Shown here piece by piece: positions 1 to 11,107 of a stretch of DNA of 64,000 nucleotides (positions are counted from its first letter, which is position 1; each line of letters starts with the position of its first letter). The DNA lies in contig NW_025778013.1 of the NCBI RefSeq assembly GCF_021130785.1, positions 23,380 to 87,379 on the forward strand. Reading direction: 5' to 3'. The notes beneath the pieces are model-generated. The model was not told where the DNA came from. It did not search any database and saw only the letters and a list, made by a program, of their open reading frames with translations. Source of the DNA: Homalodisca vitripennis (Eukaryota > Arthropoda > Insecta > Hemiptera > Cicadellidae). The position numbers and the translations under genes were made by a program.

Positions 1-118
1 TCTTTCACCCTAAAAGACAATTCCCAGAGGCATATTTACAAATTGACTCTTCCAAAATACCATTATGAAATTATATCATGGTGAATAACTTATGAATATA
101 TGGTTTCTCTATATAAAG

Positions 119-435
119 TATGTGTATTGGTGATCAAACAAGTAGAAATTAATTTCTTTATAGTAGTATATTTGACATAAAACGGCGCCAAAAGATAAAA
201 GAATGAGACACCCATATGATATATAATTAACAGTCCACTGAAACATAATTTCATATCCATAGAAACAACAAAGGTCTGATATTTTAATCTTTTAATCGAT
301 AAATATTAATACTAGTATGTGTCAGAATTTCCAAAGTCGTTCAACTTGCAGCACGTCAGATAATCACCACATGTAGTACAATGTGAAGGTCAGAAGCTGG
401 ACGAGGACCAGGACTTACAAGGATGAGTTACTTCT
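119..435 (+). promoter_or_regulatory. Unit 1: CRE/TATA-like block plus conserved leader-like sequence
   Basis: Shared with about eleven other places in the window. In order: TATGTGTATTGGTGATCA, a decayed CRE-like TGACATAA at 173-180, TCCATAGAAACAACA at 256-270, GTTCAACTTGCAGCACGTCA, then GACCAGGACTTACAAGG ATGAGTTACTT ending near 435. The order and spacing resemble a promoter followed by a transcribed leader, but no transcript can be shown from sequence. This copy has lost the perfect palindromic CRE. Confidence 0.4.
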
Positions 436-686
436 ATTATTTATTAATCACAATTTCTCCTAATAATGGCTCTTGATACCCAAAGCAAATTGCAACATTT
501 TAGTTTTAGTGACTATTAAATACAACACAAAGCACATGAAAGGTTTATATAAAACGATGACCTGATTTCAAAGCAAATAGAAGTTTCAAATGTAATGTAT
601 TATTTCGTTGAATTTCCTTTTATTTTTCAAAGACTTTCACCAATTTTCTTTATAGATAGCTACTACACTTGCGTTTGGGCTGTTTT

Positions 687-721
687 AATCCTCTCTGTAC
701 CGAAAGCGTGCAGGGAGAATT
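687..721 (+). other. Conserved stem-loop, unit 1
   Basis: Arms CTCTCTGTAC (691-700) and GTGCAGGGAG (708-717) pair at all ten positions, two as G-U wobbles, around the loop CGAAAGC. Flanking AAT/ATT adds pairs after one C-A mismatch. It lies about 510 bp after the CRE-like site, the spacing seen in the sister units. Confidence 0.65.
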
Positions 722-1303
722 AGGTTAAATCATTTTCCAAATTCCAGTCGTCACAGCAGTTTTGGAACTGTTTTCTATAGTTGATGACAAATAATTAATA
801 TTTAATGAGAAGAATGTTCTAACGTACGTCTTCGAGCAACTGTTCGAACTTTTTTGTTAGGCTAAATATTATGTTTAGTTTAATTAGTATACGTTATCTG
901 AGTAAAATTAGTAATTAAAAATTACACCACGTTTGATGTTTAAAACTCAATGATATATAATACGGTTTAAAATAATTTTAAAGAAAGATATAGTCTACAA
1001 TTCCTACCTCATTCCGTTAGTTACGTAAACATCCACCAGAGCACGCATCCACAGTACAAGATCTAAGACATGGCAAATTAAAATGATGGAGTAATAAAAC
1101 TTTTTACTCTGATTTAATTTACATCTCCTATTAGCATTTTTTCCAGACTCTATTTCCAGAATTAAATAACTAAAATGTTCATGTACATTTAAAACTCAAC
1201 AGTACAGTAATTTTTTGATCTTACATTCCTATATATATTAAGAAACGTTAAACCCACTATTTTGGGTGAAAGTATCAGTGAAAGAACCACTTAAGTCTCT
1301 CTT

Positions 1304-1912
1304 CAGGATGGCGTCCTTTCTCCTTGTTATGGAGGTCTTTAACAGGAGAGGTATTTTCGTACAGGTATATGTAGATGAGATTACATGATAATTTATTCTT
1401 GTGACCCGTAAATTTAAAATCACGGTCACAGAATTGACTAATGCAATCCTGAAGAGAGCAGAAAACTGGTGAGATTGAATTGCCTTTGTGTTATCCCAGC
1501 ACAGGCTGCACTGGTCACATTTAGAAGAGGACATAATGGGGGGCCATCGGTCCTTTTTTGTCGAGGACGATACATCAGCGAGTTGATGCAAGTCAAGTTC
1601 TTAATGTTGTTGTTGTCAGGTGACAGAATTGGGGACTACTACTGGAAAGGTTTGTTGCCAGGGGAATATGTTTGCTAATATAGTTCAGGCTTCCGATCGG
1701 AGGGTCTTTTGGTCTTCAGCCGAAGCTATTGCAGTTGCTTTATATCTACGGGACTAGACCTAGACTAACGTTTGAGGTTTTTATTTTGTGATTAAATACT
1801 GTGTCGGATTTGCTTGCATCCTAAGGATATCCTGTCTGGCAATAAGCTCCGAACTGACCCGGTTACTACCTTAGATGGTTGTCATAATCTTGCACGTTTG
1901 TGCATAATAATA
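1304..1912 (+). pseudogene. LINE reverse transcriptase fossil (R1/LOA-like)
   Basis: Fragments of a non-LTR retrotransposon RT can be read across three frames with several stops. In order: a motif-B/palm-like LLVMEVF, a YVDEIT where active enzymes have YADD, KFKITVTELTNAILKRAENW, ALVTFRRGHN (family form NPxKTxLVTFTRR), VKFLMLLLSGDRI (family form VKYLGxxLDxKL), and a C-terminal stretch ending in HPKDILSGNKLRT. Loss of the catalytic Asp pair and the frame breaks show it is dead. The sister copy at 55019-56632 has the same fragments, so insertion came before the D1 duplication. Assignment to the R1/LOA side of the RT tree is an inference from motif style. Confidence 0.6.
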
Positions 1913-3540
1913 TTTAGTTTATGACTAGTTGATTTGTTTACCCACATTAGTAGGAAGTGCCTTTTCTAATCTTAGGTTATAAATGAGTAGTAAAATTACC
2001 ATGCTGATTCAGGGATATGGTGTATTACACATGATTTCAGAACATATACTTCTACGATTTTCCTTTGACAAATACTTCAGGATTATAATGTTTTTAACAA
2101 AGGATGTGTTCAAGGGGGTTTCACAGATCAACGCTATACTCTAAGATCTTGAATAAAAACTATAAGCAAGAATATTATATACGTTTAAAATTTTGGACAT
2201 TAAGCGTTGTTAGATTTACAATTTCATTTACAAGAAAACTGGAACCGTAATTAATTTATGAATTTATAGTTTCAAATGTTGATATCAAATGTAATTACAT
2301 TCAAAAAACATTAATTGTAAATTTTAATAAGATCTTCTTTGTGGTTTGACACTAAAATAAACATTTTTTGGAGAAAAAAATATATCTCAAAATTCCTCTT
2401 CTTGATTTCTGATTTAAAATATACAATGGACGATAGCAGTTTATAACGTTTTCAAACGCAAACTTTAAATTTGTTAACATTTGGTTATAAATTAAATGCC
2501 CAAATGAATATTTACCAAAATTGAATATTTTGTCTAGCAAAAACAAACGTTTGTTTATGCTTTAAAATACCCTTAATTTTGTAAATGTACTTCAATTGTA
2601 ATACCTGGGTTTTAATTTATTATTACAACTAATAAATACTTAAATATTACATCATGCCACTATTTTAGACACTAAATATATAGTGTTGCGGGTTGGGCTC
2701 TATATATTCTGTTCTATCATCCATATAGTGTATGTGCAGGCATCTCGCGTCTGCATGATAAAATGTCTTGTTCTTTTATTTCTTATATAAAAATTAATAA
2801 GAAAACCACATCCTCTAATTTGTTCATTCAATCATATAATTATTTTATAAATTGCACTATACTTTATTAATAATTATATTAGTTAGCATACAACGCCACA
2901 ACATGTAGGGTAAACAATTAACGAATTGTTTTAAATCATAAATTTTAGATGTTATACTCATTTTTTAGATTTCATTCTTTTAAGGCTTTGTAAAGTATTG
3001 ATTACTATGTATATGTATATGTAAATTGGTTTAATAAGTCATTGCTGCTATTTATATAAATAATATATTGTACTTACAATTACAATAATTTTCATCTTAC
3101 TATGACTTTTGATATTTATATATTGAAGTATAAAATACTTGAATACACTGCGTCCTGTCACATGGTAAGCCGCGAAATACTAAATTGTTAAATTTAAAAT
3201 TCAATTTATATTTATGTTATTAAAATAATATAAAAAATTCTTAAAAATGTTTAAGGAAAACTTTAAAATACAAATAAGCATACATTTTCTTTGTATCTAA
3301 GTAATGGTCTTTATAAGTTCAGTTAAAATCTGCCCAATAGGGTTAGTTTGATTATTGCACATTGAAAACCCTTCAAAAGAGTTTGCATTTATAATATAAA
3401 CTATTTTAGAATAATTTGCAATAGTATAACACGTCATGTCGAATATTGTCCTCAGATATTGCATCCAAACACTAATAATGTAGCACATAGATCGGAAACG
3501 GAGAAAAGATCTTATTAGAATATTTATAGTTAAGTTTATT
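1913..3540. other. AT-rich spacer of segment D1
   Basis: No gene, RNA or element recognised. The stretch is matched by 56633-58530 in the sister segment, including the TATAGTGTATGTGCAGGCAT stretch near 2725 and 57475. Similarity reflects the duplication rather than evident function. Confidence 0.5.
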
Positions 3541-3560
3541 TACCCGTTTGTGCCCCTAAA

Positions 3561-3672
3561 ATGTATGTGTTGGGGTAATCAGACAACAATCGTTTAGTTT
3601 TATTAGTAGTCGTGACGTCAGCAATATAAGGGACAGCTTAAACGTAAGCAGCAGTTTAAGTAAAATATTATT
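3561..3672 (+). promoter_or_regulatory. Unit 2: perfect CRE and TATA-like motif
   Basis: ATGTATGTGTTGGGGTAATC leads into TTATTAGTAGTCG, a perfect palindromic CRE/ATF site TGACGTCA at 3613-3620, and AATATAAGGG at 3622-3631 as a TATA-like element. The sister copies at 58601 and 33912 keep the same CRE. The leader-like part of the unit (4719-4910) is split from this block by the transposon at 3680-4718. Confidence 0.45.
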
Positions 3673-3679
3673 TTATATA

Positions 3680-4718
3680 CAGGGTGTACATAAAGTCTTG
3701 CATAGGTATAATATTTTCTGAACAATAACAGATAAATCAACAAGATTTGGTACATCGACACTACACCTAAAAATCTACTTTTTGAAGGAACTATCAGTTT
3801 TCTGTATCATCATGGGGACGTCCCGCAAGGAATCAGAAGGAAATCTTAAATAGGAGCATAGGTCAATATGCACATAATTTTAACGTTCACGTTCGTCAAG
3901 TGACGTAGTGTAGTTGAAGAACTACAAGCAATACGATAAACTCTTTTGTACTAAAGCTTGTTTTAGTAGTGCTGTCCAACCTTTCTATCAGTGCGCTTTA
4001 GTACAAAAGAGTTTATCGTATTGCTTGTAGATCTTCAACTACACTATGTCGCTTGACGAACGTGAACGTATAACACTTCTTATTATGGTTGGTTGGGGAA
4101 ACAACAGACAATCACACGAGGAATCGCGCACTGGTAGAAAGGTTGGACAGCACTACTAAAACAAGAAAACTAGAATAGCCTACTATGAATAGACTGGCTA
4201 ATAGGAATGTCCAAATTGCGACCCAAAGATAAGAGCTTTCTAATTGTTACTGTTATCAGGTTTTCCCCGTTATCAATATATTAGGACCAAATTTGTAACC
4301 CTTGAGGATAACTAACATCATAATTCACTTCTGTACAACTGACAAGCATAATGTAGTATTTAACTGCAGTATTTTTTGGTTGCAGTTTTGCTTTACTGGG
4401 GTTATGGCTACTAATAAAATGTAACCAAGTAAAACCTTTGAACAGCCGCCATTTTGTACTGGATCAATCTTTTTGAGTGCGGTTTTCGGCATTAAACTCT
4501 GCTAGATAAGCCCTTTAAAATTAGGTGCATATTGACCTATGCTCCTATTTAAGATTTCCATCTGACCCCTTGCGGGACGTCCCCATGATGATAGAGAAAA
4601 CTGATAGTTCCTTCAAAAAGTAGATTTTTAGGTGTAGTGTTGATGTACCAAATCTTGTTGATTTATCTGTTATCTTTCAGAAAATATTATACCTGTGCAG
4701 GACTTTATGTACACCCTG
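3680..4718. mobile_element. Tc1/mariner-like foldback element with about 200-bp terminal inverted repeats
   Basis: Left end CAGGGTGTACATAAAGTC and right end GACTTTATGTACACCCTG are inverted copies. The inverted repeats run about 200 bp (3680-3882 against about 4517-4718) with few differences. Flanking sequence is TATATA on both sides, which fits TA target duplication of the Tc1/mariner superfamily. The paralogous site at about 58660-58690 has no insertion. The interior is not a full transposase: it is a second, nested inverted repeat (about 3885-3996 against 4004-4165) made from the 5' end of a transposase gene. The element is therefore non-autonomous, and its inner palindrome probably arose by a rearrangement during transposition. 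Confidence 0.85.
4046..4159 (+). pseudogene. Transposase N-terminal fragment (37 aa)
   Basis: The frame starts MSLDERERITLLIMVGWGNN, which matches the N-terminal helix-turn-helix opening typical of insect Tc1/mariner-type transposases with the sequence-reading domain at the start. A stop codon follows after 37 residues, where the sequence runs into the repeated GGTTGGACAGCACTACTAAA that also forms part of the internal inverted repeat. No catalytic Asp residues are encoded. The same DNA occurs in reverse orientation at about 3885-3955, so the fragment is one arm of a palindrome and not a gene. Confidence 0.6.
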
Positions 4719-4910
4719 TATATATGGAAACAATATGGCAGTTATAATTTAATGTTTTTAAATAATTATAAAGTGTTATGTCACTGCATTTTTTAAACTT
4801 CGCTCAATTCACAGCTAGTCACGGAAGTAGCACCAGGAACACGATGTAATGGCCAGAAGCATGATCAGGACCAGGACCAGGACTTACAAGGATGAGTTAC
4901 TTTAATGAAA
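4719..4910 (+). other. Unit 2 leader-like block
   Basis: Continuation of unit 2 after the transposon: TATGGAAACAATATGGC, then CACCAGGAACACGATG (about 4830-4848) and repeated GACCAG ahead of GACTTACAAGGATGAG. It aligns with 58670-58845 and with 33985-34155. No open reading frame of note. Confidence 0.45.
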
Positions 4911-5105
4911 TATAAATCATAGATTTACTCACTAATTCTCGTTATACAAAGCAGTTTACATTCCAGTTTTAGCCATTATTTAAAGCACAAAACACTAGTA
5001 TAGTTCAAATGTAGTGCTAACAAGTAATAATGAAATATAGTTAATACAATCCATTGTTATATTTTGAGTAAAACTACTAATTTATGTTTTGTGCTATGTT
5101 TAATC

Positions 5106-5131
5106 TTCTTAGTACCCAAGAGTACAGAGAG
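5106..5131 (+). other. Conserved stem-loop, unit 2
   Basis: Arms TTCTTAGTAC (5106-5115) and GTACAGAGAG (5122-5131) pair with one A-A mismatch and two U-G wobbles around a six-base loop. The following GAATCAGTTTA is also conserved between units. Confidence 0.65.
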
Positions 5132-6119
5132 AATCAGTTTATATTATTTAACACAGAACGGACAGCTATAGATATTTTAAGTTTTTACGTGGTTTTATAA
5201 AAAATATATAAAACTGTTCATGAGAATCATTTTCTTACTTGTTTTTACAGCAATATTAACTAGCATTTCTAGTAAGCAAGATATTTGTAATGAGATGAAA
5301 TTAGTCCATGCTTTTTATTGAAAGGTATAAAAATAGTAACTAATTTTTGTTTAACTTGTATACTTCAATAATTAAAAACTCAGTGGCAAACAAGTGTGAC
5401 ATAATTATGTTGTAGAAGTTCTATTAGTTACTGAAATTCACGCCAGAGCTCTATTTCAGAGTACAAGAGATAATAAGACACCAACCAAAATTATACACTA
5501 TTATGAGTACCTAAGTGGATTCCAATGCTAGATATACATATTAAGTTTTCTCTTTGTAATATTATTAAAAACAATTTCGAATATTATTAAAATCTCTGTT
5601 TCATGACGATATAGAATAATTAGTTTTGGAGGATAATACGTCAGCTAAACTTCAAAATCGCCAGTGCTCCCTGCCGGAGTAAACCATTGCCTCAATAATC
5701 CTGGCACACATTTTCGATAGAAATGTGAGTTTACAAATAAATCAGTACATATTTAGATCCAGAATTCAAAAAGCAGAGCTCCGAAAGGCACACACAATCC
5801 TCTCCCAAACCTAAGAAGTGAAAATGAGCAAGTCTCGTATCAAAACAAGGCTGATTGTCTTCTTTGACTTTCGAGGAATCATTTTAGTACTGCAAGCAAA
5901 AACCGTCAATGCAGTCTGAAGCGTTCGAGACTGAAACACCAGATTGCAATTATTAGGCCTGATATTAAAGTCATCTTCAAGCTCCACTACTAAAATCCCT
6001 CCAGCCACACGGCCTTCATCGTTATCAACTACCCTACCCAGAACAAGACCACCCCGTGGTGCCCCAGCCTCCTTACAGCCCTAACATAGCTATGTGTTAT
6101 TTATATTCCACCGACTGAA

Positions 6120-6744
6120 TTGTTCATTTAAGAATCTTTTCGGAAATAAAATGTTTTCTTAGAATAGTCATATTCTGATTTGTCAGTATGTTCTGTGGCA
6201 AAATTAGTGTGTATATTCAATACTATTATACAAACACTCTTCTTCACACCAAAATTAGTACTTTTTGTCAAATTGTAAAACCAAAGCATTAGCAATTAAC
6301 GGTGCACCTGTCATACATTTATGCGTAAATATTTTCTATTTATATTATTATTTCTCCCTTCACACATTCCACTGAAAAGCCCGTAACAGTTGCATGTGAA
6401 TCTCGCTATAAAATGAATTACCATACACTATTCTAACGGCGTATACAGTTAAAATATTATCTCAAAGCAGGAGTGAAAAATATTTACCTGAATACTGTTA
6501 TTTATAACAGTGCTTTTGTGTTGGATCTTGATAGTTAAATTTATTCATATGTTACGATCGTAATTTTAAATGACTATTTGATAATAACAAAAGCCAAAAC
6601 TATGAAAGTATTTATAAAATTATGTGTTATTATTTTATTTTGAAATAAAAATACACGTTTAATTGTTATTAGGAGCACAAGAGGATATATTTAAATATAT
6701 TTTAAATAATAATTATTTAAAGGAAAACTAAACTATTTTTTTTT
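6120..6744. other. AT-rich region, nothing recognised
   Basis: Lies between the end of the D1 match and the SINE tail. I see no coding potential, RNA gene or repeat with a partner in the window. Confidence 0.4.
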
Positions 6745-6821
6745 TTTAAGGAGAAGCCAATTCCCTTTTAAGTTTTATTATGCCCGTCCTCATGGATCAC
6801 TGGCCTGTGCGAGGATCTTAT
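6745..6821 (-). mobile_element. tRNA-derived SINE, 3' portion split from its head
   Basis: Read on the minus strand it gives GATCCTCGCACAGGCCAGTG, a GAGGACGGGC stretch, AACTTAAAAGG and a poly-A-like end. This matches the 3' half of the SINE at 13430-13505 and of the copies at 15808, 17869 and 26798. The matching 5' half lies at 9946-10059 on the same strand, beyond the LINE, so one SINE appears to have been split. Confidence 0.6.
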
Positions 6822-9800
6822 TAATAATAATAATATTCTTTATTGCGTGAAACAATTACAATATTGCATGGCATGCGTCAACGTAACTATATAAAGTAGA
6901 TAAGTATATCAGATAAATGATGTTGGTCAAGGTAAATACATACAATGCAATACGATTCTTATATGTATCAGAACCGGGGATTTCGTGGTTGTTAATTTCA
7001 AAAATTTTCATCCCAACGGCCCATCATGAACTCATCAGTTGAGTAAAATGCCTTTGATATAAGAAAATGTTTTAGTCGAGTTTTGAATTATTTGTTTCAT
7101 TGAGTTGTTTGATGCCTTCAGGGAGCCTACTGATTAGTCAGACTCCAACTTGAGATGGTAAGTGTTCGAAAGCTGCCGTTCTGTGCTGTTCGACTCGAAA
7201 GTTATTCCTGCATCTAGTCCCATATTGGTGAACATCTCTACCCCGCACCAACTCGCATTTAAGTCGGCAGTACAAGGCCACCTCGAGAATATAGAGACAG
7301 GGAAGGGTCAGCAATCCAAGCTCCCTAAAGGCATATTTGCACGACTCTCTGGGGTTTAATTTTGAAAGAATTCTTACGGCTTTCTTTTGAGATCTGAAAA
7401 CTCTTCTAAATCTGTATTTTGAACAGCTTCCCCACAATCTCAAGCCATGTGTCAAATGTGGATATACCAGACCGAAATAGGGCATTTTTAATATATCCCA
7501 CGACCAAAATTTTGCAAGATTGCGCAGGGCATAAATTCCCGAAGCAACCTTAGAGCAAACGTTTTCAATGTGGTCGTCCCATGTCAGCCCCCTGATCAAG
7601 ATACATTCCAAGGAACTTAATGGAGTCTGTTTCTTCCAGAAGGAAATCGTCCACCATCACCGTGGGCCGAAGCTCTTGCTCTTGTTGTTGCCGAAGGCAA
7701 AAATGTAAGACGTTTGATTTTGAATTGGTTGTTTCCAGATTGATTCTGGAAAAATATTCGATGCATGAATTCAATTCAATTAATGTCTCCATTTCAAGTT
7801 CGTTTTTTGATTTTGATCTGATGCAGAGTCGTATCGTCAGCATATTGAATGAATTTTCCATTCTGGATTGCAGAATTCAATCTGTTGACGTAAATTAGAA
7901 AAAGGACTGGCCCTAATATTGATCCCTGCGGGACACCGTAGGGCATTTTAACTTTTCCTGACAAGACACTTTCAATCTGCACGCACTGCTCTCTATCTTT
8001 TAAATAAGACGAGATCCAATCGTGCGGCAGTCCCCGAATACCACTTGAACACAACTGGCGCAACAGTGTTGCATGATGCACAAAGTCAAAAGCTTTAGAG
8101 AGGTCGAGGAATAAGCTTAGCACGTGCCCTCGCCTCTCTAGGCCCTCGACAACATTGTAAATGAGATTCGTTACAGCATCGATTGTCGACTTGTTTTTCT
8201 TGAACCCAAATTGTTCGGGACATAGAACCTCGTAACGATCAAGAAATTGTTTGAGAAAAGCTTTTTCAAAAATTTTACTGAAAACTGGGAGTATAGAAAT
8301 AGGACGATAGTTGCTTGGAATGCAAGCATCGTCCTTTTTGAAAATTGGTATAACTTTGGCAATCTTCAATGCCGATGGGAATACGCCTTGAGCAAATGAA
8401 AGATTGATCACTCGGGTGATTGGAGTCAAGAGGTATTTGAAGCAACCCCTGAGCAACTACACAGACATGCCATTGGTGTCACTGGATTTTTCAGTCTCAA
8501 ATCCCGCACGATATGGGCCGCCTCCACCTCACTCACAGGAAAAAGAACCATATACGAGATCGGTCTCGTCAATGGATCATCGCGAGGGCTATCCGAAAAT
8601 GAGTCGTCTGGTTCAGCCACAGTTGAAAAAATGTGTTAAATTCACTTGCCACTTCAAACGGATGATCAATTATTTTATTTGTCGTTTTAAGTGTCGTAGT
8701 TGAAAATTTGGAAAAACTTTGTTGTTTTGTGCTGTTTTTTATAATGTTCCAAGGGCTTTTTGAAAAATTGTCTGATTGTCTCAGTTTGGTTTCGACATCT
8801 CGTGCCTTGGCCATCCTTATTTCTTTTCGATAATTTTGCTTGAAATTTCGAAAAAAGTTTTGAATTGTTCGTTTTCGGTCCCTACATATATCGAATGGTA
8901 AAACTTGAGCCTTTCTCTTGATTTGAGAATATCCTGAGTAATCCAGGTATCTCTTCTCCTTTGAAAACGCTGTTTGAAATTTTTTAATGGGCAAGTGACA
9001 TTTAAATGAAAAATTACTCGCTTTAAAAATGTATTGAAGGCTTCCTCCACTTGATCGAAAGAATCCAGGAATGGCCACGACTCCTTCCTGAGACAATTGT
9101 TGAAAATATCAACGTTTGCAGACTTTAAATCTTGTTTTATTTTCACGGAGGGAGGTTCAAATTTTGGTTTGGATTGGGTAATTATGGCTTCCTGGGCGAA
9201 GTGATCCGAGATGGCCGCGTTCAGAACAGAGACCGAAACGTCTGGGATGTTTGTGATGACGTTGTCGATGGCCGTACTCGACTTGGTGTTGGTGAGTTCA
9301 CGGACCATGTTAAACCGAAAGAAGATAAGATATCGCGAAGCCGCTGGGCCAGGGGGTTAGCGCAGTCCAGAACGTCGATGTTGAAGACACCTATGATGAA
9401 CTTCAATAATTTTGAATGAAAGAAATTTAGGAGTGTTTCAAAGTTGTCAAAAAATGTGGTGATGCACCCATTTGGAGATCTATTCAATTACTCTGATTTT
9501 TCCAATGCATTTTTGATCAAGTTTTATCCCAGCCACTTCAAAGTTTAGATCACTACTATAATCCACTTTTAATAGCTGGTAACTTAGGCGATATTTGACA
9601 AAGATTGCCACGCCACCCCCTTTGTAGTTAGTTCGGTTATAAACGCTAGCCAATTCTTAGTTATTGATTCTGAACATCGCAACAGTATCAGCCATAAAGC
9701 CATGCTCAGAAACAACAAATATATCAGGATGCAGCTCTTCTGCCATGAGCATCAGCTCGTCGACTTTATTTGTGGCAGACTGTGCGGTCTGGTGCACAAT

Positions 9801-9945
9801 AGAAAATGCTTGAATTGAATTTTGTTAATTTGATTTGAGTTTTCTTGAGACTTTTTGGATACGTAATTCCCCGATTCTGATATTTTTATGTCAGATTCAC
9901 ACAATTGAAAGGCAGACAGTTTTTTAGCTGATTCATGGTGATTCA
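6822..9945 (-). mobile_element. Jockey/CR1-like LINE, decayed, nested in a SINE
   Basis: A non-LTR retrotransposon of about 3.1 kb. Its 3' end is at 6822-6845, where the minus strand reads CAATAAAGAATATT followed by ATT repeats, the microsatellite-type tail common in this group. Endonuclease, reverse transcriptase and C-terminal region follow the normal order (see the pseudogene entry). It begins within a few bases of the SINE head at 9946 and ends against the SINE tail. About 34 bases of SINE between the two halves are missing, so either a target deletion accompanied insertion or the boundaries are slightly off. Confidence 0.75.
7010..9840 (-). pseudogene. Endonuclease-reverse transcriptase of the Jockey/CR1-like LINE
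   Basis: Read 5' to 3' on the minus strand. The AP-endonuclease starts near 9800 with HPDIFVVSEHGF (catalytic Glu present) and YKGGGVAIFVK. Near 9390 VFNIDVL stands where GDFNIDVL is expected, and AISDHFAQEA gives the SDH motif near 9210. The RT follows with SNYRPISILPVFSKIFEK, FGFKKNKSTIDAV, FLDLSKAFDFVHH, GVPQGSILGPVLF and an intact YADD box near 7830. The C-terminal region has GLTWDDHIENV and AFRELGLLTLPCLYILEVAL and ends near 7010 with LISKAFYSTDEFMMG. The gene is broken by frameshifts near 9300, 8800, 8570, 7800 and 7590 and by stops in the endonuclease. The protein would have nicked target DNA and copied its RNA there; as it stands it cannot be made. Confidence 0.85.
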
Positions 9946-10059
9946 AGGTCGATGGTACTGATAAAAAGTGCAACGGTCACAGACAGGATTCTAACCTGCA
10001 CTATCTCTAACTCAGACCCAGAGTCTAACGTCTTAGACCACTCGACAATCGGCACTCCC
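9946..10059 (-). mobile_element. tRNA-derived SINE head
   Basis: On the minus strand it reads GGGAGTGCCGATTGTCGAGT and continues through an A-box-like TCGAGTGG and a B box GGTTAGAATCC (9986-9996; consensus GGTTCGAATCC). This is a pol III internal promoter of tRNA origin, closest in style to Leu/Ser-type tRNA. The segment then continues CAGTACCATCGACCTT, as in the other SINE copies, and stops where the LINE begins. A true tRNA gene is unlikely because the acceptor stem does not close and the sequence runs on into SINE body. Confidence 0.65.
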
Positions 10060-10599
10060 AAACGTTCTGCCGTGGTTTGAAAATTGCAGACTTGTTATGA
10101 TAATAGTTACAGACTACATTTTCTTAGTCCTGTAAATGAGTTAATAATTGCATACAAACTGTTTGGAAATCAAACAAAATTATATTGAATCCTTAAACAC
10201 TAACCCGTTTTCAAATAATAAATTGTTTATTTAATAACTTACTTAGTAACTTATATGCCCTAAATAACTTTACATTTTAATTTGTCATGTACTGTAGTGT
10301 AGACTAGTTGAATTAGCTACATCAAAGGGAAAACTTACCCTAAATCTACGCAGGCTCTTTTAGTTGCAGATATACTAATAAGTAATACATGACAAATAGA
10401 ACAGTGTGCCTGAATTTTGGATCAAAACAATGATAATTTATCAAGTACACAATAATATAAGACAGGCAATGGAAGATGTTTGCGTCTTTAGTATATATGT
10501 GTAAGGGTGATATAATAACAAGATCGGTATATTCATAGTAGTCTAACGCAAGAAAAGGTATCAAGAAAGAAAAAACAGGTGAAACATAGACACCAGATT

Positions 10600-10890
10600 A
10601 TTTATTAATATTGTTTTAATATCCATGGAAACAGCAAAGTAAAATTATTTTAAAGTGTTCGATAAATTCAAAAGTGATGTTTACATAATTCTTTGAACTC
10701 ATACTACGTTGGGTAGAAATACCAAGTTCAGCGACAGGTGCAACTAAAAAGTTTGATAAGGGCAAGGACGTTTGTTATAATTCAGTTTAACGTTCAAAGT
10801 CGTTCAACACGCAGAACGTCAGGAAATCTTCACCAGGAGTACAAAGCCGAAGACCAGGATCAAGGCAAGGATTTACGGATAAGTTACTTT
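10600..10890 (+). promoter_or_regulatory. Unit 3 leader-like block
   Basis: Contains ATCCATGGAAACAGCAAAG at 10621, GTTCAACACGCAGAACGTCA near 10810, CACCAGGAGTACAAAG, GACCAGGATCAAGG and ATTTACGGATAAGTTACTTT. It is orthologous in order to the other units. No CRE is recognisable upstream in this copy. Confidence 0.35.
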
Positions 10891-11107
10891 AATTATTTTT
10901 AAATCACAATTTTGGCTCTAAGTATAAGAAGTTAAGATTCTAGTTTTAGAGATTATTAATCACAGTAACCAACAGTAATACAGTTTAATTGAAGTATACG
11001 CTTTTACAATTTTAACTAAATTTTTATCTGTTTGTAACCTGTCTATAGTTAGGTTATCTTCTATAAACAAATCACAACTATTTTTGTTTTAGTATAAGAG
11101 CGACCAA

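Larger units (their letters stand above)
1..6119. repeat. Paralogous segment D1, copy 1
   Basis: The whole stretch can be followed, block by block and in the same order, against about 53060-59993. Shared landmarks are the AATAACTTAT / GTATGTGTAT start, the stem-loop near 691, the RT fossil near 1304-1912, the CRE block at 3613 and the Pro/Cys-poor AT-rich spacers. The match ends just after CCACCGACTGA at about 6119. The copies differ by many substitutions and by separate insertions (3680-4718 here, 55270-56254 in the other), so this is an old duplication. Between the named features the DNA is AT-rich and I see no gene. Confidence 0.8.

Noticed and set aside
687..721. Stem-loop as a microRNA precursor
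   Set aside because: The stem is about 10-13 bp, far shorter than a pre-miRNA, and no longer outer stem is seen.
4719..4910. GATGAG after ACTTACAAG as an AT-AC or GA-type intron start
   Set aside because: It does not match the U12 consensus (ATATCCTT), and non-canonical GA donors are too rare to assume without transcripts.
7138..9487. Plus-strand frames over the LINE
   Set aside because: They are antisense shadows of a protein clearly recognised on the minus strand.
9946..10059. Possible tRNA gene on the minus strand
   Set aside because: A and B boxes are present, but there is no closed acceptor stem and the sequence continues into SINE body shared with other copies.
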